From contig LBYO01000016.1 in the NCBI GenBank assembly GCA_000996205.1, forward strand, positions 1 to 38,044: DNA of 38,044 nt. The letters run 5' to 3'. This DNA is from Parcubacteria group bacterium GW2011_GWA1_40_21 (lineage in GTDB: Bacteria > Patescibacteriota > Minisyncoccia > Phycocordibacterales > GWA1-40-21). Made by a program: the position numbers and the translations under genes. This document shows positions 21,506 through 28,967 of the stretch, piece after piece (the first letter of the stretch is position 1; the number at the start of each line of letters is the position of its first letter). The notes beneath the pieces were generated by a model. That model searched no databases, was not told where the DNA came from, and was given only the letters and a program-made list of their open reading frames with translations.

Positions 21506-23926
21506 ATGGAAAAAACCGCAAAAGAAGATAAGAAAAAACTGGTATTACTGGACGCTCACGCCATCATTCATCGCGCTTATCACGCCCTGCCAGCGGATTT
21601 TGTGTCCAGCAAGGGCGAGCCTACCGGCGCGCTTTACGGACTTTCGGCAATGCTTTTGAAAATTATTAAAGATTTGAAGCCAGACTACCTCATCGCTTGC
21701 TACGATTTGCCTAAGCCCACCCACAGGCACGAGGCGTATAAGGAATACAAAGCGGGAAGAACTAAAGCTGAACCAGAGCTTATATCGCAGTTAAAACGCT
21801 CCAGAGATATTTTTGAAGCTTTTTCTATTCCGATTTACGATAAAGAGGGATTTGAGGCGGACGATATTATCGGCACGGCGGTAGAGAAACTTAAAGACGA
21901 TAAAAATACGGACATAATCATCGCTTCGGGTGATATGGACACGCTCCAGCTCGTTAAAGATAAAAAGGTCCAAGTCTATACTTTGAAAAAAGGGATAAAC
22001 GACACAATTATTTATGATGAGAAAGCGGTGCGGGACAGGTTTGGTTTTGATCCGGAACTCTTGGTTGATTACAAAGGTCTTCGGGGCGATCCTTCCGACA
22101 ACATCATCGGCATCAAAGGTATTGGAGAAAAAACCGCCACTCTGCTTATCCAAAAATTTGGAACGATTGAAAATATTTACAAAGCTCTCAAGAAGGACAA
22201 AGAGTCTTTCAAAAAAGCCGGTTTTAAAGACCGCATTATCGGACTTTTGGAAGAAGGAGAGGAAGAAGCCAACTTTTCAAAAATTTTGGGGACGATAAGA
22301 CGCGATGCGCCGATAGAATTTGTCTTGCCGGCTAAAAACTGGAGCGAATCGGTGGATTCTGAAAAAATAGAACGGCTTTGGAACGAGCTTGATTTCAGAA
22401 CTCTCGGCGCGCGGCTGAAAGACACGCTGTCGGGTTTTTCGGAAAAAGATGCGCCTGCGCGGGGAAATAAAGATGAAAGCGATAATGCCGATGCGGTGAT
22501 GTCGCCAGAAATTCCAGTAAACGAAATGAAAGAAGTTTCTGTCGCTCTTTGGCTTTTGAATTCAAACATAACGAATCCAGAGCTGGAAGATATTTTAAAT
22601 TATACCAACAAGAAATCTTTTGCCGAGGCGAAGAAAATCATATTGAGCGAAGTGGAAAAACAAGGGCTTGGAAAGGTATTGGAAGAAATAGAAAAGCCGA
22701 TAATCCCAATTATTTCACAAATGGGAACAAGAGGAGTGAGAATAGATGTTCCGAGACTAAAAAGACTTTCGGTGGAATATCACAAAGAGCTGGATATTCT
22801 TTTGGAAAAGATCACAGGCTATTCCGGAGAAAAATTCAATGTGAACTCGCCAAAACAGCTGGGGGAAACTCTTTTTGTGAAAATGGGGCTTAAGACGAAA
22901 AATCACAAAAAAACAGGTGGTGGCGCGCTTTCCACCAAAGAGTCGGAGCTGGAAAAGATGCGCGATCTTCACCCGATAATTCCGCTTATTCTTGAATATC
23001 GCGAATTGCAAAAACTGCTGACGACTTATATTGACAATATTCCCGCAATGCTCGCCGAGGATGGCAGACTTCACACCAGCTTCTTGCAGGCTGGGACGAC
23101 GACAGGCAGGATGTCATCGCAAAATCCGAATTTACAGAATATACCGAACAAATCGGAATTGGGTAGAAACATAAGAAAATCTTTTGTTGCCGATAAAGGC
23201 TTCAAGCTAGTCGCTTTTGATTATTCGCAAATGGAGCTCCGCATAGCCGCTTTTCTCTCGGGTGATGAAAAGCTGGTTGAGATATTCAGAAAGGGAGAGG
23301 ATGTTCACACCGCGGTCGCTTCGGAAGTTTTCGGGGTGTCTTTTGACAATGTGGACAAAGAAATGAGAAGACAGGCGAAAGTGATAAACTTTGGCATAAT
23401 TTACGGAATGGGGATAAATGCTTTGAGACAGAATCTTGGGACTGACCGCGAAAGCGCGCATAAATTTTACAATGAATATTTCAATAAATTCTCCGGACTC
23501 GCCGAATATTTGGAAAAAGTAAAAAATGAAACTTATAAAAAAGGATACACGGAAACTTTTTTCGGCAGAAGGAGATATTTTGAAGGGCTTAACTCGCCAT
23601 TGCCGTACATTCGCGCCTCGGCGGAGAGAATGGCGATAAACGCGCCGATTCAAGGCACAGGGGCGGATATTGTGAAATTGGCTATGTCTAAAGTTGACGA
23701 ATATTTAAGCGAGAATAATCTCAAAGAAGATGCGCGACTGCTTCTCCAAGTCCATGACGAATTGCTTTTTGAAATCAAAGACAGTCTGGTGAAAAAAGTA
23801 TCGCTGGAAATTAAAAAAATAATGGAGGGCGTGATTTCTCCGAAAGAAATGAGGGGTATTGTCTGCATGGTTGATGTGTCGGCGGGGGATAATTGGGGAG
23901 AGATGGTTCGCTTCGCTCAATCTTAA
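21506..23926 (+). CDS. polA: DNA polymerase I
   Basis: 806 residues. The N-terminal 5'-3' exonuclease (FEN) domain occupies about 1-290 ('LLDAHAIIHRAYHALP', 'YKGLRGDPSDNI'). The C-terminal polymerase has motif A 'DYSQMELRIAAF' (from 572), the O-helix 'RRQAKVINFGIIYG' (about 621) and motif C 'QVHDELLFE' (about 748). The 3'-5' exonuclease region (about 315-400) is reduced to about 90 residues without the DxE motif, so proofreading is probably lost. It handles Okazaki-fragment maturation and repair. holA follows in the same direction. Confidence 0.96.
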   Translation: MEKTAKEDKKKLVLLDAHAIIHRAYHALPADFVSSKGEPTGALYGLSAMLLKIIKDLKPDYLIACYDLPKPTHRHEAYKEYKAGRTKAEPELISQLKRSRDIFEAFSIPIYDKEGFEADDIIGTAVEKLKDDKNTDIIIASGDMDTLQLVKDKKVQVYTLKKGINDTIIYDEKAVRDRFGFDPELLVDYKGLRGDPSDNIIGIKGIGEKTATLLIQKFGTIENIYKALKKDKESFKKAGFKDRIIGLLEEGEEEANFSKILGTIRRDAPIEFVLPAKNWSESVDSEKIERLWNELDFRTLGARLKDTLSGFSEKDAPARGNKDESDNADAVMSPEIPVNEMKEVSVALWLLNSNITNPELEDILNYTNKKSFAEAKKIILSEVEKQGLGKVLEEIEKPIIPIISQMGTRGVRIDVPRLKRLSVEYHKELDILLEKITGYSGEKFNVNSPKQLGETLFVKMGLKTKNHKKTGGGALSTKESELEKMRDLHPIIPLILEYRELQKLLTTYIDNIPAMLAEDGRLHTSFLQAGTTTGRMSSQNPNLQNIPNKSELGRNIRKSFVADKGFKLVAFDYSQMELRIAAFLSGDEKLVEIFRKGEDVHTAVASEVFGVSFDNVDKEMRRQAKVINFGIIYGMGINALRQNLGTDRESAHKFYNEYFNKFSGLAEYLEKVKNETYKKGYTETFFGRRRYFEGLNSPLPYIRASAERMAINAPIQGTGADIVKLAMSKVDEYLSENNLKEDARLLLQVHDELLFEIKDSLVKKVSLEIKKIMEGVISPKEMRGIVCMVDVSAGDNWGEMVRFAQS

Positions 23927-23964
23927 AAATTAAATCTCAAATCTAAAAAATTAACGGAAATTTT
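23927..23964. repeat. A/T word repeat between polA and holA
   Basis: AAATTAAATCTCAAATCTAAAAAATTAA-type words fill the 38-nt gap. The reverse complement closely matches the words before rpsT (34174-34213: AATTAGATTTGAGATTTTAA). This is another instance of the degenerate word repeats. Confidence 0.4.
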
Positions 23965-24696
23965 ATGTTTTATTTTTTATACGGAGAAGACAAAGAGAAA
24001 GCGAGGGGAAAAGCTCATGAGCTTTTGGACAGCTTGGTCAAAAAGAGACCGAAAGCGTCATTTTTCAAGGTTGACGGTGAGAATTTTAATCTCGGTAAAT
24101 TGGAAGAATTTATCGGCGGGCAGGGACTTTTTGATAATAAACAGATAGTTTTTCTGGATAATATTCTGGAAGATAAAGAAATTAAGGAGGAGGTTTTGGA
24201 CAAGATAAAAGAGATCAAAGAATCTCCGAACGCTTTTGTCTTTCTTGAGAAAAAGGCCGATAAGGCGACATTGGGGAAGATGGAGAAATCGGCGGAGAAA
24301 GTTCAAGAATTTAAAGCGGCGGGGAATGTCGGATTTGCGGGAAAGTCAGTAGATAAGTTTGATGTTTTCTTTTTAACGGATGTCTTTGGACGAAGAGATA
24401 AGAAAAATCTCTGGGCTCTTTATCAAGGGGCGCTTTCTCAGAATGTCTCACCGGAAGAAATTAACGGCATATTGTTTTGGCAGTTGAAGAGTATGATTGT
24501 TGCCAGATTGTCAAAAGACGCCAACGAGTCCGGATTAAAACCTTATGTTTTTCAGAAATCGAAAAGTTTCGCCCAAAATTACAGCGAAGAAGAAATGAAA
24601 AAAATGTCCTCCGCGCTTGTTTCCATTTACCATGATTCCAGAAGGGGAATTCACGATTTTGACATCGCGTTGGAGAGATTTATTTTAAGCATTTGA
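23965..24696 (+). CDS. holA: DNA polymerase III delta subunit (HolA-like)
   Basis: 243 residues. The start 'MFYFLYGEDKEKARGKAHEL' and 'FIGGQGLFDNKQIVFLDNI' match the HolA N-terminal AAA+-like fold, which lacks a P-loop. The C-terminal collar helices are represented by 'LFWQLKSMIVARLSK' and 'DSRRGIHDFDIALERFILSI'. It is the wrench of the clamp loader that opens the beta clamp. It is shorter than the 330-residue norm, as is common in this group. It probably shares a transcript with polA. Confidence 0.9.
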   Translation: MFYFLYGEDKEKARGKAHELLDSLVKKRPKASFFKVDGENFNLGKLEEFIGGQGLFDNKQIVFLDNILEDKEIKEEVLDKIKEIKESPNAFVFLEKKADKATLGKMEKSAEKVQEFKAAGNVGFAGKSVDKFDVFFLTDVFGRRDKKNLWALYQGALSQNVSPEEINGILFWQLKSMIVARLSKDANESGLKPYVFQKSKSFAQNYSEEEMKKMSSALVSIYHDSRRGIHDFDIALERFILSI

Positions 24697-24745
24697 TTTT
24701 AGAACACCTAGTAAAATCCACCCTTTCATTTTTTCAGTTTAAATG

Positions 24746-24852
24746 TACTTTGAATTACGAAATGCAAAAATTTATGGTCTGGTCGAGCAAAAACATTTAA
24801 AAACGAGCAGATTTTGCGACCCGAGGACCTAAATTTTTGCATTTCGTAATTC
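24746..24852. mobile_element. MITE-like element, family 2, copy B (inverted)
   Basis: TACTTTGAATTACGAAATGC (24746-24765) opens the left arm and the right arm ends GCATTTCGTAATTC (24839-24852). The spacer is the reverse complement of copy A's (GGTCTGGTCGAGCAAAAAC... GCGACCCGAGGACC). Unlike copies A and C it lies between codirectional genes, and its right end could supply the -35 for the gene at 24909. Confidence 0.85.
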
Positions 24853-24908
24853 ATAGGTATTATTTGTCCAGATTATTTTTTTATTTGTTTTTTTGAAAGG
24901 AGGAAAGA

Positions 24909-25142
24909 ATGCCTAACTATACTTTGTTGATAAAGGTTGGGGATGGCGTGAATTCATTTTACGAATGTGAAATGAAGAACGGAAGGGGAATAAAAATTTT
25001 ACTGGAAGGAGAAACTATTTTAAAAGATAAAAAAGAAGTTCTCGGCTGGATAGAAAAGAATTTACCACCCCTCTACATTGATCAGCTTAATAAGAGCAAG
25101 ATTAATGTTGATAAAGTAAAAGAAGAGATGAAAAAATATTGA
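24909..25142 (+). CDS. Uncharacterised 77-residue protein, Shine-Dalgarno-led
   Basis: A soluble, Lys/Glu-rich protein. The pattern is two strands (YTLLIKVGDG, FYECEMKNG), a third (GIKILLEGETI) and a C-terminal helix region ('VLGWIEKNLPPLYIDQLNKS'). GAAAGGAGG lies 7 nt before the ATG. It is monocistronic with a perfect terminator that it shares with the convergent gene 25248-25886. No family was recognised. Confidence 0.65.
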   Translation: MPNYTLLIKVGDGVNSFYECEMKNGRGIKILLEGETILKDKKEVLGWIEKNLPPLYIDQLNKSKINVDKVKEEMKKY

Positions 25143-25167
25143 TTTCTTGTCTGCGTTAAAAGTATTA

Positions 25168-25200
25168 AAAAGCCACCAATTGAATTACTTGGTGGCTTTT
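25168..25200. terminator. Bidirectional terminator between convergent accessory genes
   Basis: AAAAGCCACCAA (25168-25179) pairs perfectly with TTGGTGGCTTTT (25189-25200) around a 9-nt loop. A/T runs on both sides let it serve the plus-strand gene at 24909 and the minus-strand gene at 25248. Confidence 0.9.
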
Positions 25201-25247
25201 GATTAGGATTTAGGATTACTTCCTAATGTTCTAAACAACCATCATAG

Positions 25248-25886
25248 CTAAATGTCCAGCTGTGGGGGCGCTAAAGGACCAGGTGTTGGCGTATACTTGC
25301 TCAGACCTAGGGAACGGCACACGGCAACGATTGGCGCAATGTCCTCTTCCTTTCCGCCGTAGCGGCTCTCCCACCTCAACTTCACGCGGGAAGGTTGCGC
25401 TCCTGCTTCTTCTTGACATATTGGCGCTCCTTGCCACGGCTGGAAGATAATTTTGCAATATGCGGGATTATCATGTTTTCTGTTGTCGTAGCAATCCTTG
25501 TAAAAGTAAAGGCCGCCGCGATAACCCTTCCGAAGAAAACCAACAACGACACTCTTGGCGAGTTCAAGAGTTATAATATCCGCATCGTAGCCCGCCTCGT
25601 TGAAGCTGATGAAGCCGGGTAACTTCTGCTCCACCATAATCGCGAAGATATTAGGTCTCTCGCGTTCATCCTTGCCGCCGTCGTATCCACCGATGATTGT
25701 TGGATGGATACTGTGGAAACGCTGGAGTGTAAAGCCGGTATTTTCCTCAACTTGCCCAGAGGCAACCATGGAACTGGGAGCGCGAAGCGCGCCATCTACC
25801 CAAGACCAACTCGAGGGAACAGCTTCAACAATCCTTGCCATGACCCCTTGATCGTCGGGGATCTCAAAGAACAATTCACCTTTCAT
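25248..25886 (-). CDS. Uncharacterised protein with foreign-looking composition
   Basis: 212 residues, no signal peptide or membrane helix. Features include 'SSWSWVDGALRAPSSMVASG', 'GGYDGGKDERERPNIFAIMVEQKLPGFISF', a Cys-containing middle (YKDCYDNRKHDNPAYCK, and CQEE) and a Pro-rich end (TPTPGPLAPP). The DNA is visibly more GC-rich than its neighbours, suggesting transfer. AAAGGAGG lies 7 nt before the ATG and a promoter at 25954-25982 precedes it. No family was recognised. Confidence 0.65.
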   Translation of the reverse strand: MKGELFFEIPDDQGVMARIVEAVPSSWSWVDGALRAPSSMVASGQVEENTGFTLQRFHSIHPTIIGGYDGGKDERERPNIFAIMVEQKLPGFISFNEAGYDADIITLELAKSVVVGFLRKGYRGGLYFYKDCYDNRKHDNPAYCKIIFQPWQGAPICQEEAGAQPSRVKLRWESRYGGKEEDIAPIVAVCRSLGLSKYTPTPGPLAPPQLDI

Positions 25887-25953
25887 AATAAACCTCCTTT
25901 ATCGGTTGAAAATTTATGATTACTGACTCATAGTCAGCCTAATTACTAAAATT

Positions 25954-25982
25954 ACACTAGCGGAAACGCCAATAAAAATCAA
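25954..25982 (-). promoter_or_regulatory. Promoter for the 25248-25886 gene
   Basis: On the minus strand TTGATT (25982-25977), a 17-nt spacer and TAGTGT (25959-25954). The predicted leader contains the small hairpin CTGACT-ATG-AGTCAG (25923-25937) and then AAAGGAGG. The -10 is again of the TAGnnT type. Confidence 0.6.
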
Positions 25983-26021
25983 GGACTCGACGATCAGACT
26001 TAACAATCAAAAGATATAATC

Positions 26022-26167
26022 ACTTTGAATTACCAAACCACATATATTCTTACACCATCACTGCGAGCGAAGCGCGGAAGTCTATGATCATGCGCGACAA
26101 ACTCTGGATTGCCGCGTCGGAATACCGACTCGCAAAGACGGAAAACGGGGGTTTGTAATTCAGGGTT
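26022..26167. mobile_element. MITE-like element, family 1, copy 2
   Basis: The same length and order as 661-808, with roughly four-fifths identical bases by eye: ACTTTGAATTACCAAACC at the left, GCGAGCGAAGCGCGG, ACTCTGGATTGCC, ACCGACTCGCAAAGACGG, then GGTTTGTAATTCAGGGT at the right. The ends are no longer perfect, so it is the older or more decayed copy. It lies between a transferred-looking gene and tRNA-Lys. Confidence 0.85.
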
Positions 26168-26173
26168 TTTAAG

Positions 26174-26201
26174 TTGAATTTTTTCTAATTCGTGTTATAT
26201 T
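26174..26201 (+). promoter_or_regulatory. Promoter for tRNA-Lys
   Basis: TTGAAT (26174-26179), a 16-nt spacer and TATATT (26196-26201), 47 nt before the tRNA. The small palindrome TTGCAGACTGCAA follows immediately. Confidence 0.5.
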
Positions 26202-26247
26202 TTGCAGACTGCAATAAAGTTGTTGCAATTTTTCTTTGGAGAAGCGC

Positions 26248-26320
26248 GCGCCCATAGCTCAGTCGGTAGAGCAGTTGCCTTTTAAGCAAATGGTCGTAGG
26301 TTCGATTCCTACTGGGCGCA
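26248..26320 (+). tRNA. tRNA-Lys(UUU)
   Basis: Cloverleaf: acceptor GCGCCCA (26248-26254) pairs with TGGGCGC (26313-26319), discriminator A. The D-arm is AGCTCAGTCGGTAGAGC. The anticodon loop CTTTTAA has anticodon TTT. The T-arm is GTAGGTTCGATTCCTAC. 73 nt; CCA is not encoded (CAA follows). It decodes AAA/AAG lysine codons. Confidence 0.95.
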
Positions 26321-26354
26321 CAATTTGACACCATTCTAATACTAATTTTTGAGC

Positions 26355-26759
26355 TTATAGAGGCAAATCTATGGCGAAGATTCCGGCACCTGAAAGAAAT
26401 AGGGAAAGGGATATGGCGAAGATGAGAAGATAGAAAATCACATCTCTTTTGAGCAGTGTTTCCTCGCGGTACTCCGCGTAAAATTCGCCGAAAGTTATTA
26501 TTGAAAATACTAACGCCATAATTTGGGTCAAAAAGCCGGCGATTAAGAAAAAACCGCCAACTATTTCAAAAAGTCCCATCAGGATTACGAATACTGTTGC
26601 TGGTTTTAGGTGAACAGTTTCAAAAAACGCGTGCCACCTTTTCTTTTCCGAAGTTAGTTCAATGTAGCCGAGATTGATAAAAATCAAACCCAAAACGACT
26701 CTCAAAATCAATGGAGCCAAAAGACTGAAAGTTAAAAGGCTTGGGAATGTGTTTAACAT
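26355..26759 (-). CDS. DoxX-family membrane protein
   Basis: 134 residues with four hydrophobic helices. The first contains 'ILRVVLGLIFINLGYIEL', the typical DoxX/DoxD opening, and the second 'VILMGLFEIVGGFFLIAGFLTQIMALVF' is also diagnostic. These small inner-membrane proteins are linked to thiol/redox or quinone functions in characterised cases; the exact role here is unknown. The gene is transcribed alone and leaderless from the -10 at 26766. It is convergent with tRNA-Lys. Confidence 0.88.
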   Translation of the reverse strand: MLNTFPSLLTFSLLAPLILRVVLGLIFINLGYIELTSEKKRWHAFFETVHLKPATVFVILMGLFEIVGGFFLIAGFLTQIMALVFSIITFGEFYAEYREETLLKRDVIFYLLIFAISLSLFLSGAGIFAIDLPL

Positions 26760-26765
26760 AGCAGT

Positions 26766-26771
26766 ATTATA
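26766..26771 (-). promoter_or_regulatory. -10 box for leaderless doxX
   Basis: TATAAT on the minus strand ends exactly 6 nt before the ATG (26759). No Shine-Dalgarno sequence is present. Confidence 0.55.
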
Positions 26772-26811
26772 TTACATATATTGATAATGACAAAAAAGAG
26801 GTGATTAAATA

Positions 26812-27039
26812 TTACAACATACCAGCAAGTTCTTTTGGTGAAATATTAATTTCTCTAAGAATTTGTCTCAGCAACCCTTTCCCGATATCTTCGTTGCTGC
26901 GATGAGGGACTAAAGTGAATCTTCCGTCGGGATGTTTGAAAAACATATGAGAACCTTTCTGTCGGATTTTGCAAAAACCCATTTTATTTAGTGCGCGAAT
27001 TATGTCTTTTGATTTTAACGAAGGAAGCCGTTTGCTCAT
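26812..27039 (-). CDS. hicA: HicA-family mRNA interferase toxin
   Basis: 75 residues with the HicA/YcfA double-stranded-RNA-binding-like fold: 'LKSKDIIRALNKMGFCKIRQKGSHMFFKHPDGRFTLVPHRS'. The catalytic His is in 'KGSHMFF', followed by 'IGKGLLRQILREINIS'. It cleaves mRNA when not bound by HicB. Its ATG overlaps the TGA of hicB (27036-27039), so antitoxin and toxin are translationally coupled; the antitoxin gene is first. Confidence 0.93.
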   Translation of the reverse strand: MSKRLPSLKSKDIIRALNKMGFCKIRQKGSHMFFKHPDGRFTLVPHRSNEDIGKGLLRQILREINISPKELAGML

Positions 27040-27284
27040 ACTGTTACCAGATCAAGTCCTAAAAAATTAGGCTCATATGCAAAAAGCTCTAATTTCTTTC
27101 TATATTGAGGATCAGTCTGGGCAACCTCAAGACATAAGGAGATTGCTTCCCTCACTCTTTTTTTAAGCTCCGCGATAGTTTTTGCTTGCGTGTGGCAACC
27201 GGGCAAAGATGGAACAGACGCGACAAACAAGCCATCTGCGTCTTGCTCTATAATAACCTTAAATTGTTGTTTTTCCTTTATCAT
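27036..27284 (-). CDS. hicB: HicB-family antitoxin
   Basis: 82 residues: 'FKVIIEQDADGLFVASVPSLPGCHTQAKTIAELKKRVREAISLCLE' is the classic HicB motif (strand, Gly-rich 'PSLPGCHTQ', helix). The C-terminal DNA-binding extension of longer HicBs is short or absent, so autoregulation may be weak. It neutralises the HicA encoded immediately downstream. The likely promoter is TATACT about 7 nt before the ATG. Confidence 0.92.
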   Translation of the reverse strand: MIKEKQQFKVIIEQDADGLFVASVPSLPGCHTQAKTIAELKKRVREAISLCLEVAQTDPQYRKKLELFAYEPNFLGLDLVTV

Positions 27285-27387
27285 TTTTAAAAGTATAATC
27301 CTTAAAAAATAAAAAACAACTAACTCCGCGATGGGGTGCCATAGAGATTGAGATTGATTTATTCTGACACAGGGTTAATATTTCCTA

Positions 27388-27808
27388 ATGAAAACAAATA
27401 CTGCCGCAAAAAACAAAAACAAAGTTTTTGTTATTTCTTAGCGGATACACGCCGTCGCCCGTGGACAGATTCGGTGTGGAAAGAAAAGACTTTGCCAAAG
27501 TCGCTTTGAATTCTCAAAAAACAATCGCTTGGGAATCTGTCGAAAATCCGGCCAATTTTATCAAAAATTTGAAGAAAGAAGGATTTCATATTGTTGCGAT
27601 AGAACAGGCGAAAAATTCCGTTGATTATAAAAAAGTAAAAATTAAGAAGCCCGTTTTATTTCTTGTCGGCAATGAAGTAGAGGGCATTCCTCAAAAACTT
27701 CTAAAACTTGCGGACATTGTCGCGGAGATCCCAATGAAAGGCGACAAAGAATCGCTCAATGTGTCAGTGGCTTTCGGAATCGCTTTGTTTAGGATGTTGG
27801 GAATTTAG
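27388..27808 (+). pseudogene. Decayed SpoU/TrmH-family rRNA/tRNA 2'-O-methyltransferase
   Basis: The frame at 27428-27808 encodes the C-terminal part of a SpoU methylase: 'SGYTPSPVDRFGVERKDFAKVAL', then 'PVLFLVGNEVEGIP' and 'EIPMKGDKESLNVSVAFGIALF', which form the trefoil-knot AdoMet site. The N-terminal motif 1 (N-x-R-S...NVG...FRTAD) is missing. Upstream, 'KNKVFVI' occurs in another frame ending at TAG (27439-27441), so a frameshift and 5' loss are likely. Only a TTG could start the open part. Confidence 0.75.
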
Positions 27809-27825
27809 AACATTGGAAATTTAGA

Positions 27826-27931
27826 ATGATACAAATAATTGATGTTTATGATACAATTAAATGCCCTTAGAATAAGGATTTTTTGGTAATTATCTCAAAA
27901 ATGATGCAATTAAGACTATTTAATGATACAA
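27826..27931 (+). promoter_or_regulatory. Four-site direct-repeat operator before the fic gene
   Basis: ATGATACAA at 27826, 27848 and 27923 and ATGATGCAA at 27901 (the last three followed by A/T). The starts are spaced 22, 53 and 22 bp, that is two pairs each two helical turns apart. The last site overlaps the upstream ATG of the fic gene. The fic product has a winged-helix N-terminus, so self-binding is plausible. Confidence 0.55.
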
Positions 27932-27940
27932 TTTCGCTGT

Positions 27941-28849
27941 ATGGAAAAACTCACAAAAAGGGAATTAAACATCCTTGAATTTATCAGGAAAAACAAAAAA
28001 GCCGGCAATGCCGAGATAGTAAATTATCTCGCATCCATTTCTTCTGGCGCTTCAAGAATAACAATAATAAGAAGTATAAATGCGCTGATTAAAGCCGAGC
28101 TTGTTGAACGCAAAGGAGAAGGCAGAAGCGTTTACTATGAAGAGAAATCGGCAAATCCTCTGCTCGCTTATTTTGACATTGAAGAATATTTTAAAAAATC
28201 TCCCGATGAGAGGAGTTTGGCTTTTGAAAGATTTAATTTTGGAATTTTTGACAGCCTTGGTGGAATTTTTTCCGAAGGGGAATCGGAAATTTTAATAAAA
28301 GAAAACAAAGAAGCCGAAGGGCACAAAAAAAAAGAAGCGACGATGATTTTAAACCATAAAAAAGCTCTGGAATATATTATAGGAAACAGAAACGAGTTTA
28401 AAAACTTAACATTGAAAAAGATTGAAGATGTTCACGGTCTTATCGTTGACGGATTGAGCGTGGCGAAAGGTTTAAGAAAAAAAGCCGTGGGCATTACCGG
28501 CACCAAATACAGACCGTTGGATAACGAATACCAGATAAGAGAAATGATGGGAAAAACGGTTGAGGTTGTAAATAAAAAACTGAACGATCCTTTTTCCAAA
28601 GCGATTTTTACAACGCTTATGATTTCTTACATCCAGCCGTTTGAGGACGGCAATAAGCGCGCATCAAGGCTTTTGGGGAACGCCATTCTTTTGGCAAACA
28701 ATGCTTGCCCGCTTTCTTACAGAAGCGTCAATGAGGCTGATTACAAAAAAGCGGTGATTCTTTTTTATGAGCAAAACAGCGCCAGATTTTTCAAAGAATT
28801 ATTTATTGAACAATTCAAATTCGCCGTCAGTAATTATTTTTTGGCTTGA
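27941..28849 (+). CDS. Fic-domain protein with winged-helix N-terminus and altered catalytic motif
   Basis: 302 residues from ATG 27941 (an in-frame ATG at 27923 adds MIQFRC). Residues 1-65 form a winged helix ('LTKRELNILEFIRKNKKAGN', 'SRITIIRSINALIKAELVERKGEGR'). The Fic fold occupies about 140-300 with the motif 'QPFEDGNKRASRLLGN' (from residue 232). The family's catalytic His in HPFxxGN[GK]R is Gln here, so canonical AMP transfer is unlikely. The gene is flanked by direct repeats upstream. The next gene's promoter overlaps its stop. Confidence 0.88.
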   Translation: MEKLTKRELNILEFIRKNKKAGNAEIVNYLASISSGASRITIIRSINALIKAELVERKGEGRSVYYEEKSANPLLAYFDIEEYFKKSPDERSLAFERFNFGIFDSLGGIFSEGESEILIKENKEAEGHKKKEATMILNHKKALEYIIGNRNEFKNLTLKKIEDVHGLIVDGLSVAKGLRKKAVGITGTKYRPLDNEYQIREMMGKTVEVVNKKLNDPFSKAIFTTLMISYIQPFEDGNKRASRLLGNAILLANNACPLSYRSVNEADYKKAVILFYEQNSARFFKELFIEQFKFAVSNYFLA

Positions 28850-28874
28850 CAAGAAGCTCAATTTGTGCATAATA
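28846..28874 (+). promoter_or_regulatory. Promoter for the 28968 gene, inside the fic stop
   Basis: TTGACA (28846-28851) overlaps the fic TGA; ATAATA lies after 17 nt (28869-28874). The predicted leader of about 90 nt contains CCAA-TCTGGT-TTGG and AGTC-TACTG-GACT hairpins before the Shine-Dalgarno sequence. Confidence 0.6.
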
Positions 28875-28967
28875 AGAGCAGATTTTGATAATTCAAGCCT
28901 GATTCTAGCCAATCTGGTTTGGTACTTTAACAATAGTCTACTGGACTAAAATGAAAGGAGAAATGTC

